Shown: piece by piece, positions 1 through 14,000 of the stretch
How positions within the stretch are numbered: the stretch's first letter is position 1
Layout: every line of letters begins with the position of its first letter
From: Metarhizium brunneum
Taxonomy: Eukaryota; Ascomycota; Sordariomycetes; Hypocreales; Clavicipitaceae
Length of the DNA: 64,000 nucleotides
Direction: 5' to 3'
NCBI RefSeq assembly: GCF_013426205.1
Contig: NC_089424.1
Coordinates: 2,418,001-2,482,000 of the forward strand
The notes under the pieces: model-generated
Told to the model about the DNA's origin: nothing
Seen by the model: the letters and a program-made list of their open reading frames with translations, nothing else
Databases searched by the model: none
Program-made: the position numbers and the translations under genes

Positions 1-3000
1 AACATCAGACAACATGTTTCCCTTGCCAGCCGTTGCGTCGCGGGACGGGCCAAAACAAAAAAGGGCTGAGACACCGCCGGCAGTCAGCGCATCCCCATAC
101 AACACGTCTCGTCCATGGCAATGTCAGCATGGCTCTGGCGATAGCATGAGCAAGACAGTCTGCGAAGCCTTTGTTTGCGGGCTGCCCATTCGACATCGCG
201 TGGCTCGCCTTGCACAGCATTGCAAATGCCTCATCCGAGTCCAACGTGGTGGCGAACAACCAACACATTCAGCCCGCCGCGCCTCATTCGGTGTTTTCCT
301 GAGTCGCCGACTTGCAGACCACCCCCAGCATGGTCCTTACCCCTCCTTTGCGCAAGGCGCCGCTTGGCTACGCCATGTTCCTTTGTGGTTTTCGTCGCGC
401 CGTCAGTGCGACTGGCGTGGCCGACGCCGGGAACAAAGAGGGCCGACGGAAACGACGGGCCCGGTTGGAGACCAAAGGTCGCTCCAGCTGAAAAGTGTGA
501 GGCCGTTGTATCTTATATGTAAGTCGGAACTGGTGCGTTTCAGAGCATGTAAGTTACTCCCCTACTTTTTTTGGGAGGTGTCAAGGTGATATTGGGCTGA
601 GCTGGAGGCAGCTGAAGGGCGCGGTTCCGGACACTCGGTACGGCCAATCCAGTAGAAGAGAGGTGCGGTTGAAATCTGGTATTGATTGCCTTGGTTCTAG
701 TGACGGGTAAATTTATCGTGCCCCGAGTGTTTTATAGTTAGACTTGATGTGTTGGGCACGTCCCGCCGGCGTACAAATCGCAAAGCACACGTCGAGACTT
801 GCAACCAAGTCCATGGCGCGAAATAAGCACCATTGTCGCCCGGCATACTACACATGTCGTAAATTCGGATATCAAGTCCCCGGGGACGAGGCAGCACTTT
901 GCAATACGCCCGCCCGCCCTCCCAGAATAGCGCCTTGCGCGTGGCGCAGTTTGGCGATGATCTGGATGCAGCCTTGTTCTGATACATGGTTGCGGGCCAC
1001 GGCTCCTTGGCCACCTACCATCAGTCGATTTTGAAGAATACTTTTCTTTTCCCTCATCTTTGCCGGTTGTCAGTACTGTTGTGGAAGTTGCAACTCTGTA
1101 GTAGAGTTGCTGTAAGAGACGTACATGTCTGCATCTTTGGGCCTACATAGCGGGCGGGCAAGGCCCTTGTTCCTCAACAGGTGTTTAATGAGAAGACGCA
1201 ACTGGTCTCGAACCAGCATCGGGTGAATATACACATTGTGGCCTGTGTGCTTTTATGATGCGCGGCACTGGGCTACGTGGCTGGATTCGGTGTTGCGGCT
1301 CTTGTTAAAGACACTTTGGCGGGATATATGGACATCAGAACCGCATAATTGGCCTTAATTATTGCGACTATGCGAATGTCGAGTTGGGATGCTTGGACTT
1401 TGTTTGGCTGAAGAGTTTGATGGATTTACTGCTCTAGGGTATTTGACTTTCGCGGGCTATATACCGTTGAAAGATCTGTAAACACCACTCGTGGATGGGA
1501 ATCATGACTCTGAACAGCAAGATGTTCATATCAGTCATTGAATCGAAAGAGATGGAGGGAAAATAAGCAAGCTGGCGAGCTCAAGGATCTGAATTCGCTC
1601 ATTGAAGAGGGCAAGTGGCTGTATTCTAAGCGTCAGATACAAACGACGAGCAAGGCCGAATCCCTGCTGGGAACCATCCTGGTGAAGTCTAGAGTATGTG
1701 TTGGCCCTGTAGCACAGCTGTGTGGTCCCGTCTCCCAGGCCATTCATCTTCCTGTTCAAAGTGTTGATTTGCTGGTTTCTGATACCCAGTTGCCGTGGCT
1801 ATTGGGCAAGCAATCACTCACCTACACCGTGGTTTACTGATGGTATACCGACTGGAACACGCGAGCTATAAACACTGATGCGGAAACCAAAACCATGACC
1901 TTGTGAACATGGTAAGCTTCGTAAACGTACAGACAAAGTCGGCAGAGGTGAGCTGCCTGCCATGTGAAGAACCGCGAACATTAGCGGCTTATACGTGCAG
2001 TATATGAATCGCCTTCCCTTCTTCTCCAAGGTTTCCCTGCTAATTGTCAGTTTTCATGTCAACTTGTCATTAATCGGCAAGAGTTGAGCTCGTGAATACC
2101 TACCCTATAGGAGATCAAGATCAAACCATCATCAGACTAAGACAGAAGCGGCTATTGGATTCTGTGCAAACCTCAGACGCCTCAGTCTGAGGGCGAAAAT
2201 ATTGATGCTGCACTATAATAATAAAGTGAGTTGCTTGCATTTGAATTATCATGGGAGAAGATATGATAACATCTCGATTACCTCGTGATCTTGCAATAAA
2301 TAGAGGCAATGACACATCAAGTATGCATCCTCTATGCACGACATATGCACCAGGTCATCTCCATCACTAGCTTCGGATTGAATTCTCCAGAGCTCGGTTT
2401 ACAGGCCCGCCACAGTTTCCTTGACGCGTAGAGTTCTTCCCTGACCAAACTCTATACTTGTTGCACTGCATGTCGGGACACATCTCGGCATATAACCTTG
2501 CCGGCCCTGAACTTACAAAAACTGGAACGCCTGTTGAAGATGCTGAGAGAGGGAGCAAGGGATATATAACAGGGTTGGAAATGACGAGAGAATTCAGTAC
2601 AATTGAATCAATCCAATTGGAACACCACTTCTGCCTTGTTCTCGATAGGCATATAGAAATATCAGCTTGCAGAGATGATGACTTCTCAGACCAGTGATTC
2701 AGCGAGATATGTATCGTAGATTTACTACTTGTTTAATGATTCACGTAGAGAGATGAGGTTTCAACAAAGTCCGTTGGATGTCAATCGTGCGTTTGCGGTT
2801 CTTTTGAGTCCGTTGCAACTTTATCCTGTGCCAGAGTCTCATGAGCGTGCCAAAGTCTGATTCACCACTGATATTCCGCCGGGGCATCCATGTCAACGCA
2901 GCATAAGTGCCGATCACAGACTTCACTAGACATGAGCCGTTTCAACTGCCATCGATGCAGGTTTCTGCATTCATTCTTCCCGTTGTCTCTTTCGTCAGTT

Positions 3001-6000
3001 TCTAGTGCATCTGCCGGGGTTTGTCTACTAGATACAGAAGTGAGCCGAGTGAGATTCTCCTAAACGGCCAGGATTAGCCAGCTGAACCCTGTACCACTTT
3101 CTTTCGCACGATGCAGGTACGGAATACGCGCGTTGACTCAAATCTCTGACACGATTAGCAGTCCGAATCTCAGTCTTTGTGGATACTGGAAAGGAAGTCG
3201 AGAGCATGAGATTTCTCAGAAAAAGAAGCCGGAGCCCGACAAATCTGATTGACGGTTTCGTGGCAACCAACTTGCAGCTTAACCACAGATCATATCCACA
3301 GTAGGAGAAGTAGAGCACATCACCTCACCAGACGAACTGCGGAGCTTCATCTCACCTGTAGTGCTTACGAATTAAACGCATTCAGAAAGTAGCTTCCGCA
3401 GCCACAGCCTTAGCATCCACGATTGTTCTGTGACCAGAGCTCTGCAATGAACCAAAGGTCTTCACCGTCAGTCTGAGGTGGCCAGGTTGCGAAAGGGTGC
3501 ACAGCTTCGGCTGTCTGTGTCCTGAGGATGCAAAAAAGAACCAGCTCCTGAGCCCGGCCCCAAAGCGGCTATCAAGAGACTGCCCAGGAAAGACTGCTGA
3601 TTATCCGGCAAACCCTCATGTCCAACGCATAATCACGGAAACTGCGTGCCAGCCAGCCAGCCACACTAAATGGAATTGGGTCAGTGTAGAGTCAATTTGA
3701 GCGTTTTCATGAGCCTGGTCCTATTGAAGCTCTTTGCTGGCTTCACCATGGACTTAATTAGTACATAAGGATGGGACTGGCTGAAGTACGTACATGAAGT
3801 TGACATCATTTATAAGTCATCTGAATTCCCTAATACACAGCCAACTATTACCCATCACTGAATGGGAAGTACTGTAACCCAAGCGAGGACAGGTTGGTAA
3901 AATTTCCCATACATACATACTCATGAAAGCGCGCCAATAAAGCCCGACTGCGTATTAAGATGGCCAGAGATAATATTTCAGTTTCACGAGGTTATGGAGA
4001 CCATGTGGTGTTCTCAGTTGTTCTCCTTACGACCAAGTGACTAATTTGGTAGCGACCTCATCCATAACATTTAGACGAGAACTATTTCCACCGGTTTGTC
4101 CAGAAGAACCGAATAGCCGCAGTATCCAGCCACCGCCATGGAATTAGCACCCCAGTATTTCTTTGATGCAGCTGTGTAGTGGATTATGGACTGATAGGAG
4201 TGGGTTTGCTCGCCCGACGTGTCCCCTTGGATGGAGCAAACAAACGAACTTGCAGTGGAGGAGGAATCGCGAAACCCCTGTTCCTACAAGCGGATTCCAC
4301 GGGTATAATGCTCCGTAGCTGCTTTCATCAAGACTGTTTCTTGCGGATCTCGGCCACCTGGCTGGAGAAGGCACGCGGTACGACGTACGACCAAGACAAC
4401 CGTTTATTAATGTATCGTAGACCGTGACTCTGTGTTTGTGACAGCCCCCCACCAACGACACAAAGCTACATACGTACATATGTAACAATTGGTCCCACGG
4501 AGAAAAGGCTTGGCTCTGGTTCCGTTCGACGTAGAGGCTGTCGGAGCCATTGAGAACCCCACACAGTGGTTGAGAGGTTGGTTCATGTTTGTAACAAGTC
4601 AAGTTACTCGTCAGGTCTGGGGGCGTCACCAGACTGTGCCAGAAGAATTGCCAGCTGCCGGCCATTGTGAGCAGTAATACTTCGTATGAACAATCCATAA
4701 TAACTGGTACGACAGCGCAGTGGGAGCAAAGATCAACCAAGATGGGCCCTACTCACTGGGCTTTCGCTGTCTTCATTATCCACTAGCGTACGATGCAGGT
4801 AGATGCACTAGCAAAGGTCCATGGTTCCAACAGGTCAGCTTACAAGGTTCTGGGATGTTTCAACCTCAAAGACACAGCCGAAAGGGTCGACTTGCGTCGC
4901 GCCTGTTTTGCTGGAATAATAATATGCAAAGTTTTGTGTAGTTTCAAGGTACAAGCGAGATGTCCAAATGTACGTAGAACAAAGGACAAAGCCTTCATCG
5001 CCAATCGCGTTGATCTGGGAGGCCCGCCAGGCTGCTTCTTAGGGGAGCAAATATATGACACAAACGGCGTGTTAGGCATGGCTAGAGTCTGTCAGTGCTA
5101 TTCTGATATGTGATTCAATTCGCGTCTCAAGGTTTGCAGAATGGTATTGGATCTTTTGCCACAACGGCTTGCCCAAGCATACATTATGATGAGGAGCACA
5201 TTAGCGGCTCTGCCGGCGCAAAAGGCTAATTCAGCCGTTGTAGATGCGCATTGTTGATGAGCGACAAATGAGTCTAAACCGGTACAGAAAGCAGACCTGC
5301 CATCGTGGAATCATCAGTATTGAACTCACGGGTAATGCTTGATGAATTTCACTCTTTTTTGGCGTCGACATTGTGCTGGTGCTCTCTTTATGGTTCGTAG
5401 GGAACATAATCACAGGTAGGGGTGCCTCAACTGTTGGACCCTTGGCGAAGGGAATAGCGCGAACTGCAGGATGCATAGTCCTGAACTGAAGCCGGCGGTT
5501 GGCTGGTAGTGGTGAATGGAGGTGTGGGATGATATCCATGCCATCTCCACACAGTTCCGAAGCGGCCCGCATGGCCTGTCCTTGGCCCCGTTGCTGATTG
5601 AAGTCGCAGAAAGCGAACGAGGTTGTCCTGTCTTCAAACCCGATGAGTCGCGGCTGGACTATCAGAAAGGGTCCCTTGAGCCTGGTGCTGAGTTTTCACC
5701 GGAATTGGATGAACAGGGAGAACATACGCCTCGGGGGGAGGGGTGCAGACCATGGCTGCTGGACGGGGTAATGGCCTAGGATGGGCCTGGAGACTTGACT
5801 GGATGGGTAAAATCAAATCAGCGCTTGCATCTTGGTGTTTTCCAAGGCTGGGAATGATAGGAGGTTGACTGCTCCAGCCGTGGCGCAGGGCCTGGCTACT
5901 TTGGTCAAGCCGCACTTTCCTTCAATGTCCAATTGGCGTGTCTGTGGTGATGGAAGCAGGTACTATGGAGTCCCTTTCTTGGTAAACAGGTACACTGCGA

Positions 6001-8843
6001 CTGGCAATTTAAGAAGAGATGGATTTGATCCTCGCCATCGTTCCAGTTGAGCTGAGTACGTATGTAACTACTTGAAACATCAAGTGATCAGTCAACCTTG
6101 GAGGCTGTCAGTGCTATCAGACGGAAGATAGCCGACATTGGACCAACAGTATGGGGATCTAGATTCCAAACACGTCCTGCGAACCCCCAAAGATGCGCAA
6201 GGCACAAGCTCGAGCCAACATGCAGACCTAGCACGTCAAACACAGATCCGGAGAACATCAGAACAGCAATTCTTGGCTTGATGAAATAGTATATGGTACA
6301 GGGCCCTCGTCCGAATAATACGTGTGCCATGGAGGAGAAACTGATCTTCAGCTTGCCATAGCCACGACCCGGTTTTGAGACCCCCCTCCCCTAGACGGAT
6401 TGAAAGTATCGAATCGCGCCACGGAGCTCGGAGTACCAATGAGTTCATTTGTAAATGCAAGAACGAACTGTCATGGAGCATTGTCAGTGGCACCCTGACC
6501 GAGATAGGCATGATACAATTGTGGCATCCTTGACGTGCTCGCCTAGTCCCTGATGCTCATGTTTCGGCCTCTGATGTCTGTCATGCCTTCATGCAGAAAC
6601 AGGGTAGGCATCGCATGTTTTCCCCGTGTGTGAGCCGCAACAGTTGAAGCCCGAGCGATGTTGGGGATCCATTGCCGGGGGAGGGGAGCTGTGGATTAGT
6701 GAGTTACTCCGTTCGGAGCACATGCAGCCAATACTGGACAGTGCGGGATGTGCTGTTTCTTTGTCTGATATGGAGTACTTGAGTGGGGAGACGGACGTCG
6801 ACGTCGAGTGGCCCCGAACAGTTTGATCTGCCTCGTCTTGGATATTCTGGAGCCACGAGAGCCAACATATTGGCACCTTGGCCACCCTCAGGCCCTTCGA
6901 AACCAGCAGTTGACAGTCACCGCTGAATTACGGCACAGTACTTCTTGCAAAAACTGGTTGGGCGTCCCATGGTGGTCAACACGAATATGTGGGCGCATGC
7001 GAGGAGACATCCTGCACATATCAATGACCGGAGTGGAGGTGGAATTCGCCTGCAGTACCTGCATGCGAGAGCTGTTGCTTTATGCTCTCTTCCAGAGGCT
7101 CTGGTTGGGCAATTCAAACCCTGGTGGTCTCTTTGCCCCCAATGAGAAGTCATGACATGCACGGGGGCTTTGAAAGGTTCAGTCAAGGACGAGATTTTTT
7201 TTTTTCCGTTGTCCTTGGTGCTGCACGACTGCAATATTTTCTGACACAATAACACAGCAATGAAAGTTGGGAGAAGCGACATGGACAGCTGCAGCTGGTC
7301 CTAATGAGTTAACGCTCCGTCCCAGTGCTCATATGTTCTTCTTTTCAGCCCCACACCAGGTCAAGGCCTCTCAGCATTTGATGCCACGCGGGCAGGTGTC
7401 GCGCCGGTTCCAGCCGCTGGCTGTTGAGTTAGAGGCTTTCTTCACCTGAAATGTGGTCGACGCCAAGTTGGAGTAGTTGGAGAAAATTATGGGGAAAGGC
7501 TCCGGCACCAAGGCTTGACCCTGGCTTAGTATTTTATTTGCGGAGTTGATGGCGCATTATGCACGTACATACAATGGAAGCATGTACGGACATATGTATA
7601 TTATACAGAGAACTAATGAGAGCGGGCCGGTGCTTGTGTTCTCGTAGACAAAGGTAAAACACGAAGGTTGGTGATGGGCGAGTTGACAAGACAAAGAGGA
7701 GTGCCGGGCGAGAACCTGGTGCACAGCAGGCTCATACACCATCAGACATTTGAACTTTTCCAAGTCTATTTGGCCGGCTGGGTCTCGGCTCTCAGATGGA
7801 GGAGACACGCAAAGACATGAAATCCTGGAAGCGACAAAGACCGTCAGAGTGTTCCAGTTCCGCGTCAGATTCATTGTGCTAGCACGACGAGTGCTTGTTG
7901 ATGATGCGTCCGACGTATTGGCCTGGCGATGCCGGGTCGATTGACTGCTCCATTGGGACAGGCATTCGCAAAGGGCAGCACTCGACCGGAGCGCAAGGTG
8001 ACCATGTTCTGTTGCTCGACGACAACATCCAAAAACATTGAAGCCAAGGCCACCAGACCAGACATGAACAAATTGAATCCAGCGAGCGCACACGCCCCTC
8101 CTCTAGCCGCCGCCAGGCCAGACCCCCCGAGGTCTCAAGCTGGTGCATGTGCCCTAGTGCTCCAACGCCCCCTCCATGTCCATTTGATCCACTGAACGTG
8201 CGCATCCTGGCCGCTCAAGCACCAGACCCATGTCCCATTGTCTGGACTTCCAGATCAAGTCCGGATGGTTCAATCGTTCAATCTCGAGAGACCAGTCGAC
8301 TTCACGCGCCGCGCTACGACAAACTTGGGTCGACCACTAGTTAGTTGGATGCAGCTCGAGTAGTAGTTTTGTGCTACTCTAGCTACCGTGACTTCCTTCC
8401 TCGCACTATATGTACTTGTCGCTCAATTATGGAGTAGCCGAGACTGTCTCTGCCTCTTGTTCGTTCGCGATGCGCAACTAACTGCACATGCATTCGATTT
8501 CTGGACCCTCTCTTCTTCTCCATGCCCATGCATGACATGGTGGAATCGAGGCACCCTCACGGCAACATCCCGGTAGTCATATCTGTTGTTGCTCCATCTT
8601 GTCTTTATATCTGTAACCTTGTCCCCGGCGACGCGCCATGCAAAGCCGTTCATTGCACCAGTGCTTTCAATGAACCGTATAAGACATACCTCAGGACAGA
8701 TTCACTGAGCCCTTCTTTTTTTCCTTCCCTCTCGTTTCTCCTTGCTTCTATTGTTTGTTCATTTGCTGTATCTGCTGTATCTCTAAAATAGGAACCCTTC
8801 CCTTCAAGCTCGTTTTCCGACTTTGTACATTGTACATTGGTTG

Positions 8844-8897
8844 CAAAAAAAGAAGAGGAAAAAAAAGAAGAAGAAAAAAAGAAAAAGAAAAAAAGAG
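8844..8897. repeat. Polypurine tract in the glycosyltransferase promoter region
   Basis: About 54 bases made only of A and G on the + strand, mostly runs of A broken by single or paired G, lie some 490-540 bp before the start codon of the glycosyltransferase gene. A pyrimidine-rich patch precedes it near 8710-8755. Such tracts are common in fungal promoters and leaders; any regulatory role here is inference. Confidence 0.8.
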
Positions 8898-9258
8898 TGC
8901 TCGCATATATCTTGCCAGTACTCGAGGTCTGTCCATGTCATGGGAAATACAGTTCTGTTATTATTTACATCGGTTCCTCTTTTGCAAACAAACCCTCTCG
9001 TTTTATTTTGCTCCATATAAAATAATCCAGTGGGCGAGACACGCAGGCCTGTGAAGCTCGGTTGAAGCATTGGCTTGTCCAACATCTCTGGCCGTTCACC
9101 TGCTCCTTCCAAGCCGTGAAAACTCGCCTCAGCTCGCGTGTGTGCAGTGATTTCGAGCTCCAAATTCCTATATATTTGGCTGCTCTCGCAGGGCTTTTCT
9201 TCGTATTTTGGCATCTCTTCTCCAGATCGGATGATCAGGGATACGAAAACCACATCAG

Positions 9259-9286
9259 CAACGGCAACGGCAACGGCAACGGCAAC
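9259..9286 (+). repeat. GGCAAC hexamer repeat in the glycosyltransferase leader
   Basis: Between four and five perfect head-to-tail copies of the hexamer GGCAAC lie about 100 bp upstream of the glycosyltransferase start codon, probably in its 5' untranslated region. The surrounding frame is open and in phase with the gene, but it contains no ATG before 9383, so it is not counted as coding. Confidence 0.85.
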
Positions 9287-9382
9287 AGTCAAACCTCGGC
9301 CTCTGCTCACTTCTTTCCACTTCGAGCCCCAGCATCCTTTCAAACGTCCCCCTACCTCGGGGTAGCAAATTCGATATCTACC

Positions 9383-11083
9383 ATGGAAACCCATTTTGGG
9401 AACCTGCCAATGCGCCTTTGTGGTGTACTTGTGCCGTCCCTTCCCTCGTTTGACTTCTTGAACTCGACCACATTCTGGGTCTATCTTTTTTGGATCTTGT
9501 GGTAAGTCCCTTCAATCTTCCACCTCCCCCTCAACCTTCTCGGTTTTTTTGCAAACATTGAGCTGACTACCCGTCATTTAATAGGCTTCATCGCTACGTG
9601 AGACTTCTCGTTCACTGCCTGAGTCACTGGACCTACAAATCGAAGCCCCTTCCCGCCAACCCAAAGTATACCAACCAGGATGTGACGGTGGTGGTTCCTA
9701 CAATTCATGACAATCCCGAGGAATTGAAGCCTTCTCTCAGCAGCCTTCTCGCCTGCAACCCAGCCTGTCTTTATCTCGTGACGCCCTATGACAAGTTCGA
9801 AGCATTGAAAAAGGCGGCAGAGCAACTCGGGGTCGATAATGTTCAGGTCCTCTCAAATACCATCGCAAATAAACGGCGGCAGCTTTGCGAAGCAATTCCC
9901 AGCATCGAGACCCCAATCACCGTACTGGCTGATGACGATGTGACGTGGCCTAGCAAGATGCTCACCTATCTCCTCGCCCCGTTCGAGGACGACAAGATGG
10001 GTGGTGTTGGGTCTTGCCAGCGAGTGAAGCGCGTGTGGTATGAACCTTGGTCAACGCGCATTTGGAATTGGCTTGGTGCCGCTTACATTGAACGCCGCAA
10101 TTTCGAGATTACCGCCACGCATAACATTGACGGAGGAACTTCGTGCATGTCTGGCAGGACCGTAGCGTATCGGACGGAAATATTGAAGGGCCATGATTTT
10201 CTTTCCGAATTCCAGAACGAAAAATGGGGGGAAGGCACTCTCAACACCGACGATGATAACTTTATTACACGCTGGCTTGTGAAAAATAGATGGAAGACTT
10301 GGATCCAATATGATCCAGAATGCGAGCTGGAAACTACTCTTGAGAATAGCATGGAATTGTTTGTCTTACAATGTATTCGCTGGGCTCGCAGCAACTGGAG
10401 AAGCAACTGGACCAGTCTGTTTATAGAGGGACATGTTTGGAAGTAAGTCTATGCCAGATGCTCAGGTTTTCAGGGCTTATGCTAACTGCGTGTCAATCAA
10501 TCCAGACAGCAAATGTGGTGTACATATGCGCTTCACATTGCCACCTTCACTTCTCTTGCCTTTCTTGTCGACCCGCTTCTCCTCTTGTCGTGTTGGCAGG
10601 CCACTGCCGACTGGGACACGGCACAGCGGGAACGCGCATTCTGGGCTCAATTCATTTTCATGTTCGGCTTTACCAAAGTAGTCAAATTGGTTGGCTTGTT
10701 CAAGCGGAATCCCAGCGACATTGTCTTTCTGCCCGTATCAATTATTTTTGGATACTTCCATGGACTCATTAAGATCTACGCTCTCCTTACTCTTCGTACG
10801 GTATGTGGAAAAACATCACTCATCACACTTTCGTGGAACTGGAAGCATAGCTAACGATAATTTGAAGACGACATGGGGCAGTAGACCTGATGGTGACACC
10901 AACAACGACTCTCGCCTCCAACCCCTCCCCAAACCGTCGGAGTATGTGGCGTCGCCCAAGACCAAGGAACACTCAGATCTCACGGCCTCCAGTGCCTCTG
11001 GTATCTCCGATGGCTTCAAGATCCGCCAGAAGGTATGGGGGTTTTTGACGCGCAAACAACCAGAGGATCTGGGGAAAACCTGA
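9383..11083 (+). CDS. Membrane family-2 glycosyltransferase (Cps1/GT2-type polysaccharide synthase)
   Basis: Four exons give 495 residues: 9383-9501, 9585-10442, 10506-10800 and 10868-11083, each intron with a GTAAGT- or GTATGT-type donor. The start is the only ATG in the open first exon. A hydrophobic N-terminal segment is followed by the GT-A domain, with Asp triad D156-D158 in ADDD, a second acidic cluster near residue 262 (TDDDN), and the QxxRW signature at Q302-R305-W306. Together these are the nucleotide-sugar and acceptor-site motifs of processive GT2 enzymes (hyaluronan, chitin and cellulose synthase superfamily). Two or three membrane segments follow in exon 3, and the last 70 residues are polar and low in complexity. 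Relatives in plant-pathogenic ascomycetes are needed for hyphal growth on solid surfaces and are thought to make an outer-wall polysaccharide; the actual polymer here is unknown. The family call is secure and the substrate is not. Confidence 0.93.
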
Positions 11084-14000
11084 CTAGGCCGTTTACGATG
11101 CGGAAACGCCTTCGCCCTGGAATATTTTGGCCGGGTCCGAACCTACACATAGGTCACGCGGCTCTGGCTTGCCAAAACTTGGAGGCTAATCTAATGGAGG
11201 ACGGATAATATACGCCTGATGATTTTTCTTCTCTTATCACCCGGAAACGCCATATAGCAAATGGTCATGTACTTTTGTGTTGTTTATAAACAGTCTGCAA
11301 CTCGTTGCCACACTGGGGACAGGGGGGTTACAGAACTCTGCCTCGGCAACCTAAATGGCGTTTTTATTCACCTTTACTTCTTCTTCTATTTCTGTACTTG
11401 ATAGAAGAGGTCAATCTGAGTTTTGCACTGTGTTCATATGCATTTGGCTATGAACTTTTCTATTTTGTTTTCCTTAGGACGGGAGCGAGGATCGATGGTC
11501 TTTTAGAGGGTTCGGCACAGAAAAGTTCTTGATTTTTTTCTTCGATAATGCAATGGTTATGGTATAGGAGGAAAAATATTGGGGGGTGAGGAAACGACTG
11601 CGTTTTGTTGTTATTTCTTTAGTCTGTGGTTGATGGCTGTTCTCGACCAGCCATCACGACAGCAAATTTCACAGCTCTTGGTGAGCATTTTGGTTGTGGA
11701 AAGCGATAGGCTCAGATGAGGGTTTGGAACATGAGACTCATACGGTGGTGTCCCTAATGTCGCGCGTGGCTGATGGGCACTGAAACAACTATTTTTCATT
11801 CTTCGAGGCAAACCATTAGCGACTGGTGCAGGAATGCAGGAACATAATTTAATTCTTGAATGAAATCAGCACCTCTTCTAGATACTTGACTAGGCCTGAT
11901 TAGACTCCACGCGTAGATACGATAGTAGCCACGGCCTAGCAAAGTGATATATGAGATCATTGGACAGGCAGTGTGCATGGATGTACAGATCTCGATGCTG
12001 CGAGTGTGTAGCACGACCTTGAATGAAGGCTGGTACCCAGCAGCGCCTGCACCTGTTGCTTTTGTTGCATCCGCTCCAGATGCAAATGCCAGCATCCGAG
12101 TATCCGCGCATGTACGATGACTTCAGCTTGTGGGCCGACATGAACGAGGCGCGGGCAGGCAAGCAGAGAGCTCTCGAGCGTTTCGTACAACATTTTGCGT
12201 ATGCAACGCTGATTTTTGAGGTCCCTTTGAATCTTGGTCATCAACCGGGCTCCTCCTGTATTATGTGTTGCATAGATACCAAACTGGGAAGGTACGCAGG
12301 GATCCCTCGAATGATGACGTTTGTTACCTATAGCATGCTACTATGGAGTTGGTACTCACAGCCACTACTCAGCTCGAGGATAGAGAAAGACAGGCAGGAG
12401 TATGAGTGATGGGTATTTCCATGGCGCCCAGAAACTCTCAATGTCCATGTCATCATTTCGAGGGTCAATTTTTCACTACGGCCATTGCTCAAGGCCCTGC
12501 CGCTGAGCTGGCAGCATCGACACAAGGCGCTTCGTACAATGTATATATAATACGTACAACGCAATGCAATCCACATGACTTTGCAAACCAAATAAGACGA
12601 GTTCGATCCGAAAAAGGTTGGTGGCAGCCTCTGGGGTCTGTGGGGCCGTGGCCATGGTCGCTAGCTAATGCAGGTATGTCGAGACACTTGCTTGTCACGG
12701 CCCCAAGAGCTGCACCACATGTTTGTCTGGTTCTGCAGGTCGAACCTTGAATTGATGCATGCAGGTGGCTTGCAACGCGGGTATGGCAAAGGTTGCCGAT
12801 ACATGTGCCGCCATGTGAAGGAAGAGTCGAGGAGGTTTCGGGGACCTCTATTGCTGTACAAGACTGTCGTGTTTACGCCTTGATGCATTGCGCCAAAGTG
12901 CAAATACGGGATGTGGACGGCTCAATTAGACCTTTTAAAAAAAAGACAGTCGAATGAGCATTTCTACTCAAGCAGGGGTTTCACCCCAAATCAGTTCGTC
13001 TTGGTCGTGCAGAAGAGTAGATGCAGGTCCACCGCGGTATGGGGAAGACGGAGAAGGAGAACAACCAGGAGAAGACGGTTCGACAAGGAACGGGCTACAA
13101 GATGCGGCAAGGCAGGCTCTGATCCACGATGAAGACGCCGCACAGATGGCCCCTGGGGGAATCGAAACCAGTTCCATGGTCGGCGAGCTCTCGCGATGTT
13201 GGGGGAGGGGAGGTGGGTACTTGCACCCTGAGCTTGGAGGCAGATGGGGATGAGGACCAGGGGACTCGTTGACGGAGAATAACAGAAAGACAATTTGCTG
13301 CCCCAGATGTCGACATGTCGAGATGTGTCTCTCCGTTGTGGATGCACACGCCCCCTCCTTCGTTGCCCCATGCGGTCATGCCCCCTGACCCTTGTCTCTC
13401 CCCCTCACCACCAGCCTTCCCTCTCCACACCCCTTCCGATAAGCCCCCGTGTTCCTCTACAAGGGCTCTATCGAACTCTTTTGCTTCCCAGCGCATTTCG
13501 ATGCCGGATACTCCGTACTGACTTCTGAACCGGCTCCAAGCAAATGCGACCCATCAGGTGCCCATTGGACGACGCGTCCGCCAGCGGGCATCGGGTTTCG
13601 AGAGATGGCCCATGCTCCCTGGCGAGTCCTTATTACTGCCCTGTTCCCCGGCCGTGAGCAAGTCAATAACTTCCTCAGCGGCGTCCCAAGACCGAGACAG
13701 GCGGAGGCGGCCGATGACCGTTGCGGGCTGCGGCTAGCCACAGGTTAGACTAGTCACTGGACTTGTTCTTAAAGGCCACTTGGCTCAAAGTTACGACGCT
13801 TGATTTCAAATGGCGCCATTACACGATGGTACGTAAGCAGCAAGATTGTTTGGCCGCCGCGACCTTTGGCTCTCGTGATGGGCACATCGTCCTCCTCCAC
13901 CAAACAGCTACCCCATAATATCTTCACAGTACATTGCTCACAGTACGGAGCACCCTCGTCACCCCCGGCAGACATCTCAAAACGGGTCATCCCTAGCTCG

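Larger units (their letters stand above)
1..9382. other. Long gene-free stretch upstream of the glycosyltransferase gene
   Basis: I see no gene I can support in these 9.4 kb. Open frames on both strands are short (under about 200 codons), overlap each other and lack recognisable domains, signal peptides or consistent splice junctions. Base composition is mixed, without an obvious AT-rich relic of a transposon. The last 700 bases look like the promoter and leader of the glycosyltransferase gene: a pyrimidine-rich patch near 8710-8755, a polypurine tract at 8844-8897 and a GGCAAC hexamer repeat at 9259-9286. Confidence 0.6.

Noticed and set aside
4144..4740. A 198-codon opening on the - strand
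   Set aside because: No domain, no signal peptide and no continuation through plausible introns.
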